DNA of 64,000 bases from Hymenobacter sp. PAMC 26628. Its GTDB lineage: Bacteria > Bacteroidota > Bacteroidia > Cytophagales > Hymenobacteraceae. This document shows, piece by piece, positions 8,089-15,652 of the stretch (positions are counted from its first letter, which is position 1; every line of letters begins with the position of its first letter). Both the position numbers and the translations under genes were made by a program. The notes under the pieces were generated by a model, which was not told the DNA's origin, searched no databases, and saw only the letters and a program-made list of their open reading frames with translations. The stretch is from NCBI RefSeq assembly GCF_001562275.1, contig NZ_CP014304.1, forward strand, positions 3,162,001 to 3,226,000, read 5' to 3'.

Positions 8089-8583
8089 ATGAACATCATT
8101 CAGGTTTACAAGCAGTTCCCGACGCAAGCCGATTGCTTGGCCGAATTGGAGCGCATCCGCTGGAATGGTAAGCCTAAGTGTCCTTATTGCCAGAGCACGA
8201 ATCAAACGCCAGCCCCGAAAGAACACCGGTACCATTGCAATAACTGCAATACGTCATTTTCGGTCACTGTTGGCACCATCTTCCATAAGACGCGCCTAGA
8301 CCTGCAAAAATGGTTTTTGGCTATTGCTTTAACCCTGAATGCTAAGAAGGGATTTTCGGCCCGTCAGCTTGCCCGCGATATAGAGGTGAACAAAGACACC
8401 GCTTGGTCGCTCATGATGCGTATTCGGCAAGCTTTTGTAGATGCCCCCGACTTAATGCAAGGCGTAGTAGAAATAGACGAAACGTTTGTCGGCGGTAAGA
8501 ATAAGAATCGCCATGAAGACAAGAAAGTGGATGGTGGGCAAGGCGGTAATGGTGGCGATAAGACTATCGTAGTAGGAACACTA
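8089..8583 (+). pseudogene. IS1595-family transposase, 5' part (disrupted)
   Basis: Begins at ATG 8089 (MNIIQVYKQFPTQ). The N-terminal zinc ribbon shows CPYC and CNNC pairs, followed by the conserved W and KTRLDLQKWF region and the first catalytic Asp in VVEIDETFVGGK. The frame is cut at the CTA codon 8581-8583 by an IS630-family element that used this TA as target. The downstream part resumes at 9764; joined, the protein would be 298 residues, the normal family size. Confidence 0.92.
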
Positions 8584-9761
8584 GTAGGTCAAATCTAGCC
8601 GGTTGTCGGGTACAACCGTTTGAGTTTGATGCGGGCCTTCTCGGTTGTAAACTGCCAGTTGGTGGGTGCCCCCAGTTGGTTGCGCGCTAGTTGCCAAGCG
8701 TAGCAGTGCGCTTCCAGCGTCGGCCGGTCGGGCACGCGCTGCGGCAGGCCGTGGGTGAGCAGGGCGGCAAACTCGATTTCAGCCATGTTGAGCCACGAGC
8801 CATGCTTGGGGGTGAACACAAATTCCACGCGCTGCAACAGGGCGTGCGCCCGTACCGGGTCAAAAATCTCGTAAAAAGCGGCGGGCTGGTGCGCCGACAA
8901 ATTGTCGAGCACCAGCGTCACGCGCGTCGCTTGGGCGTAGTCCTCCTCCAGCAGGCGGGCTACCGCCCGGGCAAACGTGAGTCGGTCATGGCGGTCTTCG
9001 ACCTGCACCCGGCGGCGACCGGCCAGCGGCTCGTGCAGCATATACACCTGGGCCACGCCCTGGCGGTGGTACTCGCAGTCGTAGCGGGTGCTGCCATCGG
9101 GCAGCGGGAGTGGCACGCGGCTTTCGCGTAGTAATTGCTTGGGCGACTCATCCAGGCACACGACTGGCTGGGCTGGGTCGTACGGGCGTTGGTAGACGTC
9201 AAGCACCCGTTCCATGGCGCAGACGAAGGCCGCGTTCTGAGCGGGTGGAATCACCCACATCTGTCGCTTCCAGGGCTGTAACGCATTTTTTTTAGTACCC
9301 GCCCCACCATCGCCGGGCTGGCCTCGGGCAGCACCTGCAGCGTGACCAGGTGAGCGGCCAACAAGCGCAATGTCCAGTGGGCGTACCCTTCGGGCGGGGT
9401 GGAGCAGGCCGCCGCGGCCAGGTGCGCCTCCACCTCCCCGGTGTACTTACTGGCCGGCCACTGCTGGCGGGGCTGCCCCAGCAGGGCGGCCTCCACGCCC
9501 GCCTCGCAGGCGCGTTGGCGCAGGCGCTCCAGGGTGCGCGTACTCACGCCGTAGGCTTGGCTAGTCTGGGTGTCGCTCCAGTTCAAGCCGTTTGTAGCTA
9601 CGGCCAACAGGCACTGAGCCCGCACAAGCCGGGCGCTGGCCACGCGCCGCTGCTGCACGAGTTCCGTTAGCGAGGCCTGTTCTTCGGCCCTCAGCGCTAA
9701 GACATAATACTTCGCCATTTGTCAGGTCATTTTACCCGACAAGATACTAGATTTATCCTAC
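8584..9761 (-). mobile_element. IS630-family insertion sequence nested in the IS1595 transposase gene
   Basis: An element of 1178 bp bounded by the dinucleotide TA (8582-8583 and 9762-9763), the IS630 target duplication. The ends form imperfect inverted repeats of about 30 bp: GTAGG-AAATCTAG and TTGTCGGGTA are shared by both ends. Removing the element with one TA restores the IS1595 transposase frame exactly (Gly-Thr-Leu-Glu-Arg-Asp-Gly). The element carries two overlapping transposase frames on the minus strand. Its base composition is closer to the host chromosome than to the IS1595 element. Confidence 0.92.
8595..9718 (-). CDS. IS630-family transposase, two overlapping frames joined by likely -1 frameshifting
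   Basis: The first frame (9718 down to 9251, 155 residues) encodes the helix-turn-helix N-terminus. The second (up to 9260, down to 8595, 221 residues) encodes the DDE domain, with VVCLDES, LVLDNLSAHQ and the Glu in WLNMAEIEF. The frames overlap at a run of eight A on the coding strand (T at 9286-9293 on the plus strand). Slipping back one base there produces the family motif LKKNALQPWKRQMWVIPP, exactly as in uninterrupted IS630 transposases. I infer programmed -1 frameshifting as known for this family; a plain indel is the alternative. The stop codon lies within the terminal repeat. Confidence 0.88.
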
Positions 9762-9763
9762 TA

Positions 9764-10165
9764 GAGCGTGACGGCAAAGTAAAGGCCCAAGTAGCACCTG
9801 ACCGCACAAAAGACACGCTACACGCTATTATCAAGAAGAATATAGCGAAAGGCGCAAAAATCATGACGGATGAACACCGAGCCTATAATGGGCTAACGGA
9901 GGATTATATCCACGCGGTTGTCGCGCACTCCATTGGGGAATATGTAAATGGCGACGCACATATAAACACGCTAGAAGGCTTTTGGAGCCTACTAAAGCGC
10001 GGTATTGTAGGGCAGTATCACTATGTAACCCCAAAGCATTTGAATAAATATGTGACAGAGTTTTGCTTCCGCTATAATGCTCGCAAAGAGAAAGTAGCAG
10101 ATTTATTTCTTCGGGTTCTTTACAGGGGGCTAAACCCCTACACGCCCGCATCAGCAGTTCTTTAG
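9764..10165 (+). pseudogene. IS1595-family transposase, 3' part (disrupted)
   Basis: Continuation of the transposase after the nested insertion. It contains the ISXO2-like DDE core: TDEHRAYNGL with the second Asp, HSIGEYVNGDAHINTLEGFWSLLKRG with the Asn/Glu residues, and the C-terminal FCFRYNARK. No own start is needed in the intact element. The passenger gene begins 23 bp after its stop. The transposase is presumably inactive now, so movement would need a helper copy. Confidence 0.9.
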
Positions 10166-10188
10166 TTCACCTTTCCCCTCTCTTTTGT

Positions 10189-11172
10189 ATGAGTGAAAAA
10201 CTTGTGCCGCAAGGCGACGATAAATCAAAAAACGTGTCTAAAGCGGCCTATGGCTCCTTAGATAAACCTCTTGTAATAGAGGGGATGCCGATTCAGTGTT
10301 TTGTCCTTGACAATGACGAGCGTGTGATTGTGCAACGTGGCCTACTAAGGGCACTAGGTGTGACGCGAGGCAGTGGCAATACCGAAAAGTATAAGGCTTT
10401 CGGGGGTGGTGCTAGATTGGCCCATTTTCTTGAGAACAATGGAATTATCTCATTAGATAACAGTGAGATAGGGGTGGTGCTGAAAAGTCCTATTCCGTTC
10501 ACTGTTAATGGCACACTCTACCTAGGCTATCCAGCAGTAGTACTACAGCAGATTGTAAGGGCAATAGCCAAAACGCATTTGCGCGGCAAGCTGCCACCTC
10601 AATTCGAGGAAATAGGGGCTAATGCCGAGAAACTTGATGACGCACTTGCAAAAGTGGGCATCACTGCTTTAGTTGATGAAATCACTGGTTTTCAATCAGT
10701 GAGAAGTCGCGAGGCTCTACAGCGTATCCTTGATAAGTATTTGTTGAAGGACTATGCGAAGTGGGCCAAGCAATTCGATGATGAGTTTTACATTCAGATG
10801 TTTCGGCTAAAGTCCTGGCCCCTGGACCTTAAAACCATGAAGCGCCCTGGTATCGTTGGCAAGTACACCAATGACATCGTTTATCAGCGAATTGCCCCCG
10901 GTCTGTTTGAACAGTTACAGTTGCGTAATCCAAAAATCAACGGGCGGCGCAAGGTTAAGAATTTCCAGTATATGACGGATGATATTGGACTACCTGCCTT
11001 GCAGCGGCACATTGAAGTACTTATCGCCTTGATGCGGGCCGCACCCAACTGGAATACTTTTATGCGGCTGGTTAATCGCTCGCTCCCAAAGCTCAATGAC
11101 CAATTAACCCTTAATTTGGAAAGCTATGATGATTATGATGATAGCGAATCGCCAGAAGTAACCGAAGAATAG
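10189..11172 (+). CDS. P63C-domain protein, passenger gene of the IS1595-family element
   Basis: A protein of 327 residues. The region from about 165 to 295 carries the P63C pattern: EITGFQ, KWAKQFDDEFY, FRLKSW, KRPGIVGKYTNDIVYQRIAPG, GRRKVKNFQ and a C-terminal LMR..PNW..F. The N-terminal 130 residues include an Arg-Gly-Leu-Leu-Arg-Ala-Leu-Gly motif (50-57) that looks DNA-binding or phage-antirepressor-like. P63C domains are known from phage and bacterial proteins of unclear function. The gene lies inside the terminal repeats, 23 bp behind the transposase, with its own downstream terminator, so it moves with the element. It may regulate transposition or confer a host-level function; neither can be read from sequence. 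Confidence 0.88.
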   Translation: MSEKLVPQGDDKSKNVSKAAYGSLDKPLVIEGMPIQCFVLDNDERVIVQRGLLRALGVTRGSGNTEKYKAFGGGARLAHFLENNGIISLDNSEIGVVLKSPIPFTVNGTLYLGYPAVVLQQIVRAIAKTHLRGKLPPQFEEIGANAEKLDDALAKVGITALVDEITGFQSVRSREALQRILDKYLLKDYAKWAKQFDDEFYIQMFRLKSWPLDLKTMKRPGIVGKYTNDIVYQRIAPGLFEQLQLRNPKINGRRKVKNFQYMTDDIGLPALQRHIEVLIALMRAAPNWNTFMRLVNRSLPKLNDQLTLNLESYDDYDDSESPEVTEE

Positions 11173-11174
11173 CT

Positions 11175-11208
11175 AAAAAACGGCCTTAATTATTTAAGGC
11201 CGTTTTTT
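11175..11208 (+). terminator. Strong intrinsic terminator of the IS1595 passenger gene
   Basis: A perfect 15-bp stem (11175-11189 with 11194-11208, core CGGCCTTAA) with a 4-base loop is preceded by six A and followed by six T, so it can work on both strands. It starts 3 bp after the P63C stop and ends 10 bp before the right terminal repeat. It should insulate the element from neighbouring transcription. Confidence 0.92.
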
Positions 11209-11248
11209 AGTAAACCTTACTACCTATAGCTGGGACATTACCATTTTT

Positions 11249-11881
11249 TTGGGCAGCGTCCGCGGCTGGTGGTGGCTGGCCGCGCTGCTGGGCGGCTGCG
11301 CGCTCGGCCCGGACAAAAGCCAGGGCCCCACGACGGCGGCCGGGCAGGTGGTGGAGATGGGCACCAACAAGCCCCTGCCCAACGCCCAGGTGCAGGTCTG
11401 GGCGTTTCGCGGCGGCGGCGTGGGGGGCAGCGGCGGGGGCTTCGCGGCGCTGGGGGCCCCGCACTTGGCCGATGCGCAGGGCCGCTTCGCCTTCGGCTTC
11501 GACGCGGAAGAAGGCGGCAGCTACCGCCTGCGCGCCTTCCGCGACCCGGGCTACCTGACCAACTGGGGCTACGACGTGGGCGTGAGCAACGGCCAGGAAA
11601 ACAACGATTTGCGCGTGCCCGTGCAAGCCCCCGCCTGGGTGCGCATCCAACTCGTCGACGAACCGCCCAAAAACCGAATCAGTATATACATTTCCGGGTA
11701 CGAAGGAAATGGGGAACGCATAAGTCATCCCCGCGACACCGCCCTGATTCGACCGTGCATTGCTGGGTTGACCAAAAGTATTAACTGGTTCATCACTAAC
11801 GATAAGGGATTAGAAACTAGTGCTCACCAAGATGTTGATCTGAAAGCATTAGATACTCTGACCGTGCGAATTCCTTTCTAA
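11249..11881 (+). pseudogene. Lipoprotein with carboxypeptidase-regulatory-like domain, 3' part of the interrupted gene
   Basis: When joined to 7978-8000 this gives a protein beginning MEQGSIFLGSVRGWWWL with a lipobox (ALLGGC), so an outer-membrane or periplasmic lipoprotein of about 216 residues. Residues after the lipobox (AGQVVEMGTNKPLPNAQVQVWAF) match the start of a carboxypeptidase-regulatory-like beta-sandwich, which often occurs in Bacteroidota surface proteins. The insertion separated the start codon and promoter from the body. A TTG at 11249 could give weak re-initiation, but the gene is probably silent. The 3' third is less GC-rich than the 5' part. Confidence 0.75.
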
Positions 11882-11992
11882 ACGTACCTATTTCTGGCCA
11901 ACTCATCTGTAAAATTCTGCTAAATTTTAGCAGAACGGCCACCCCTTTTGCCATTCTCCTAATTGTCCTTCACTTTTTTCTTCGCTGCCCTG

Positions 11993-12340
11993 ATGAAAAA
12001 ACTTTACGTGTTTTTGCTGCTCTTGGCCCTGGCGGCCGGGACGGCCCGCGCCCAGACGTACCCACCGCCTTTGTCGGACCCCATGCAAGAAGCCCGCGAC
12101 GCCGTGAGTCCGCTCAACACTAGCCGCGTGACGAGCGGCGTGCTCATGAACCGGGTGATGACGCTGACCAACCCGCACCGGTTCGGGGGCCAGGGCGACA
12201 CCGCCGCCGACTGGAAAGGGTGGTTGCAGCAGTATTGGGAGTTCTACCACGCCTCGCTCAACAACGCCGGACTGCCGGCCCCGGCCACCGTGCGGGCCCG
12301 CGCCAGTGCCAAAATTATGCAGGGCACTGTGCCGTTGCTC
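11993..12340 (+). pseudogene. N-terminal remnant of a secreted protein, truncated at a deletion-like junction
   Basis: ATG 11993 gives a clear signal peptide (MKKLYVFLLLLALAAGTARAQ) followed by about 95 residues that look like genuine coding sequence (e.g. DAVSPLNTSRVTSGVLMNRV). Near 12335-12345 the sequence becomes the antisense of a glycoside hydrolase fragment, so the frame that continues to 12565 is not native. I do not recognise the family. The junction position is estimated from where each protein stops making sense, with an uncertainty of about 15 bases. Confidence 0.65.
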
Positions 12341-13467
12341 ATGTTCAGCTCGTCAATCACGAACAGCCTCAGCGAGTCGCACACCTGCAAAAAAAGCGCG
12401 TCGGGCGGGTGGTGCGACATGCGCACAGCGTTCATGTTCATGTTCATGTCTTTAATCAGGTTCACGTCCAGCTCGCTGATGCGGCGGCTGGTGGTGCGCC
12501 CCGACGTGGGCCAGAACCCGCCCCGGTTCACGCCCTTGAACATAATCTTCTGCCCGTTCACGTAGAAGCCGTCGCGTCGGCGCAGCTCCACCGTGCGGAA
12601 GCCGAAGGTTTCCGTGGCCGAATGCAGCGCGGTGGCGCCATTCTTCAGCGTCACCTCCACCCGGTACAGGTTCGGGAATTCGGGCGACCACAGCGCTGGG
12701 CTGGCGAACTGCCCGCGCAGCTGCACTTGGGCGCTGCCCGGCGCCACGGGGGCCGTGAACGGGGGCCCCACCGGCTGGCCGGCGCGGGTTTTCACCTGGG
12801 CCTGCACCGTGGTAGCATTTTGAATGCCTGCTAAATACGCATCGATGCGCAGCGAGCCGTCGGCTTTGGCGTCGAGGGCCAGGCGCGCCAGGTGCTCGGC
12901 GGGGTAGGCCTCCAAAAACACCGGCCGAAAAATGCCGCCGAACACCCAGAAATTGGCCGTGCGCTCGGCCTCGTTCACCGAGGCGTTGGCCGATACTTTG
13001 TGCACCGTCACTTCCAGCAGGTTTTTTCCGCCCGGCTTCAGCAGCGGCGTGATGTCGTAGCGAAACCGGTAGAACGAGCCTTGGTGCGGGGGCCCTGCCA
13101 GTTACCCGTTCACTTTCACCTCGGTTTCGGTCATCGAGCCATCGAACACGATGAACACGCGCCGCTGCCGCCAGGCGGCCGGCACCGCAAACGTGCGCCG
13201 GTACAGGCCCGCCTCCTCCACATCCTCCTTCCCAAAGCCGTAGCTGTAGTTGCCAAAGCCCTGCAATTCCCAGTTCGAGGGCACCCCGATTTTCGTCCAC
13301 TTGCCACTGTGGTGGCCCCGGGTGCACTGGAAATCCCACTTCACCGGGTCGTCCTTGCCCTGCCCAGTCAGGTACTGCACCTCCGTGGCTTGGGCAAATG
13401 CCGGGACACGGGCCAGGCAAACGAGGGCGAGAACCAGCCACTTAAGCTTTTGTATTTGGCACATCAT
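12340..13467 (-). pseudogene. Glycoside hydrolase family 2 (beta-galactosidase-like) remnant with nonsense codon and lost 3' end
   Basis: Starts at 13467 with a signal peptide (KWLVLALVCLARVPAFAQ). The N-terminal sugar-binding domain of GH2 is evident (VPSNWELQGFG, GLYRRTF, VFDGSMTETEVKVNG). An in-frame TAA at 13102-13104 follows Val-Asn-Gly, after which the same frame continues with the expected sequence (HQGSFYRFRYDI...). The immunoglobulin-like domain and the start of the barrel follow (GVNRGGFWPTSGR, DMNMNMNAVRMSHHP, LFVIDELN), and then homology ends near 12340. The catalytic half is missing, so this is a non-functional remnant. It converges on the truncated gene at 11993. Confidence 0.85.
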
Positions 13468-13712
13468 GCTGCGAAGCTCAGCTAATTGTTGGAACCGGGC
13501 CCCAGCTCGGGCACCGGGCCACCGCCAGCCAGCCGGAGCAACGGCCCGGCCCCCCGGCCAAGGTATTTTTTGGGCCCCGGGGCCCCGGCACCGTGCAACC
13601 CGGGGGCCCCACCCCTCACCTTTAAAACGACCCGGCTAAAAAAATGCGGTAAGGAAAATCGTATTTCCGTCCTACTTTGCGGCGGCGGCCTCACTAATCT
13701 CTGCTTCATTTT

Positions 13713-15368
13713 GTGAAAAGACGCGACTTCGTAGGCCTCACCGGCCTGGCCACCGGGGCCCTATTCCTGCCCAATTTCCCTTCCCTCGGCGGCACGCCCG
13801 TCGACCCCGCCCGCCTGCTGGAACCGGGCCTGGACGTGGCCCAGAAGAAGCGCCTGGCCGATGCCGGCTTAAACGCCGCGAAAGCTGCCGGCGCTACTTA
13901 TGCCGACGTGCGCATCGGCCGCTACCTCAACCAGAGCATTTTTACGCGCGAAAAACAGGTGCAAAACCTGGCCAGCGGCGAGAGCTTTGGGGCCGGCGTG
14001 CGCGTGCTGGCCAACGGCACCTGGGGCTTTGCCGCCACCAACGACGTGAGCGACGCCGGCCTGGCCAAAGCGGCCCAGCTGGCCGTGCAAATGGCCAAAG
14101 CCAACAGCAAGGTGCAGAAGGAAAAGGTGCAGCTCGCGCCCCAAAAAGGTTACGGCGAGGTGAGCTGGAAAACGCCCATCCAGCAAAACGCCTTCGAGGT
14201 GCCCATCAAGCAAAAGGTGGACTTGCTGCTGGCCGCCAACGCCGCGGCCCTGGACAATGGCGCGTCGTTCGTGAACTCGGCCCTGTTCCAAATCAATGAG
14301 CAGAAGTACTTTGCCAGCACCGACGGCTCGTACATCGACCAGGACGTGCACCGCATCTGGCCCACGTTCTCCGTCACGGCCATCGACAAGGCCACGGGCA
14401 AGTTCCGCTCGCGCGACGCGCTGAGCGCCCCGATGGGCCTGGGCTACGAGTACCTCACGCCCAAGGCCGCCGACCAGATTGCCGGGGCCGCCGGCACGGG
14501 CCTCATCGGCTACAAAAACAGCTACGACATCCTCGCCGACGCCGCGCTAGCGGCCAAGCAGGTGAAGGAAAAGCTGACGGCTAAAAGCGTGGTGCCGGGC
14601 AAGTACGACCTCGTGCTCGACCCCAACCACTTGGGCCTTACCATCCACGAGAGCATTGGCCACCCGCTGGAACTCGACCGCGTGCTGGGCTATGAAGCCA
14701 ACTTCGCGGGCACCTCATTCGCCACCATTGATAAGTGGAAAACGGGCAACTTCCAGTACGGCTCGAAGCAGGTGAACATCGTGGCCGACAAGCTGCAACC
14801 CGGCTCGCTGGGCGCCGTGGGCTACGACGACGAGGGCGTGCAAACCAAGCGCTGGAACCTCATCAAAAACGGCGTGCTGGTGAACTACGAGAAGATCCGC
14901 GACCAGGCCCACATCGTGGGCCAGAAAGCCTCCGATGGCTGCTGCTACGCCGATTCGTGGAGCAGCGTGCAGTTCCAGCGCATGCCCAACGTGAGCCTAC
15001 AGCCGGGCACCGCCAAAATGAGCGTCGACGACATGATCAAGGGGGTCGAGAAAGGCATTTACATTGCCGGGCGCGGCTCGTATTCCATTGATCAACAGCG
15101 CTACAACTTCCAGTTCGGCGGGCAGGTGTTCTACGCCATCGAGAAGGGCAAAATCACGGGCATGCTCGAAGACGTGGCTTACCAGGCCAACACCCAGGAA
15201 TTCTGGGGCTCGCTGGCCGCCGTATGCGACGCCTCCGAATACCGCCTCTTCGGCACCTTCAACGACGGCAAGGGCCAGCCCTCGCAAAGCTCGGCCGTGA
15301 GCCACGGCTCGGCCACCGCCCGCTTCAACGGCGTGAACGTCATCAATACGGCCCGCAAGCTGGGGTGA
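13713..15368 (+). CDS. TldD-like metalloprotease, Tat-exported, paralogue 1
   Basis: 551 residues from a GTG start. The N-terminus MKRRDFVGLTGLATGALFLP is a twin-arginine signal, so export in folded form is likely. The catalytic HExxxH motif is at 312-317 (HESIGH), within the conserved GKYDLVLDP...LTIHES region, and a Cys-Cys pair (DGCCYADSW) follows as in TldD. Family knowledge: TldD pairs with TldE to form a protease that degrades peptides and unfolded proteins. This copy is not followed by its own TldE; the next gene is another TldD. Long stretches are identical at DNA level to paralogue 2. Confidence 0.9.
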   Translation: MKRRDFVGLTGLATGALFLPNFPSLGGTPVDPARLLEPGLDVAQKKRLADAGLNAAKAAGATYADVRIGRYLNQSIFTREKQVQNLASGESFGAGVRVLANGTWGFAATNDVSDAGLAKAAQLAVQMAKANSKVQKEKVQLAPQKGYGEVSWKTPIQQNAFEVPIKQKVDLLLAANAAALDNGASFVNSALFQINEQKYFASTDGSYIDQDVHRIWPTFSVTAIDKATGKFRSRDALSAPMGLGYEYLTPKAADQIAGAAGTGLIGYKNSYDILADAALAAKQVKEKLTAKSVVPGKYDLVLDPNHLGLTIHESIGHPLELDRVLGYEANFAGTSFATIDKWKTGNFQYGSKQVNIVADKLQPGSLGAVGYDDEGVQTKRWNLIKNGVLVNYEKIRDQAHIVGQKASDGCCYADSWSSVQFQRMPNVSLQPGTAKMSVDDMIKGVEKGIYIAGRGSYSIDQQRYNFQFGGQVFYAIEKGKITGMLEDVAYQANTQEFWGSLAAVCDASEYRLFGTFNDGKGQPSQSSAVSHGSATARFNGVNVINTARKLG

Positions 15369-15409
15369 TTTTTAATGTGGGAGATATGGAAATGATAGGG
15401 CCCCAGATG

Positions 15410-15523
15410 GTCATGCTGAGCGCAGCGCAGCGGAGTCGAAGCATCTCTACCGCGGCAGTAATCATAATTAGTTGAGCAGCAGAGATGCTTCGACTCCGCT
15501 GCGCTGCGCTCAGCATGACGGCC
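15410..15523. repeat. Dispersed hairpin, family A copy 3
   Basis: Nearly perfect arms of about 45 bases (TCATGCTGAGCGCAGCGCAG... mirrored), with the GAAGCATCTCTACCGC inner signature and a TA-rich loop. A partial extra copy of the right end (CAGCATGACGGCCT) follows at 15529-15542. It lies between TldD paralogues 1 and 2. The outer flanks are themselves complementary: purine-rich AATGTGGGAGATATGG after the first gene and pyrimidine-rich CCACATTTCCACAT-type repeats (15570-15640) before the second. Confidence 0.93.
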
Positions 15524-15652
15524 TTATTCAGCATGACGGCCTGGGGCCCTATAACTTTCCCTCATTCTCCACATTCTCACACCTCCCACATTTCCACATC
15601 CTTCTACCTCCCCACATTTTCACATTCCTCACATCCTAAAACTCTTACCCCT

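Larger units (their letters stand above)
8001..11242 (+). mobile_element. IS1595-family insertion sequence with a P63C-domain passenger gene
   Basis: Perfect 24-bp terminal inverted repeats lie at 8001-8024 (GGTAATGTCCCAGCTATAGG...) and 11219-11242. They are flanked by an 8-bp direct repeat ATTTTTTT (7993-8000 and 11243-11250), the target duplication length expected of the IS1595 family. The element carries an ISXO2-like transposase gene (disrupted by an IS630-family insertion), a 327-codon passenger gene and a strong terminator just inside the right end. Its low GC and lack of GGGGCCC contrast with the flanking chromosome. Without the nested IS630 and its extra TA it would be about 2.06 kb. 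Confidence 0.93.

Noticed and set aside
7908..8171. Open frame of 87 codons across 8001
   Set aside because: It crosses the left end of the IS1595 element and lies in a different frame from the transposase and the lipoprotein.
12341..12565. Continuation of the secreted protein frame beyond 12340
   Set aside because: This part is antisense to the GH2 remnant and does not continue the protein in a sensible way.
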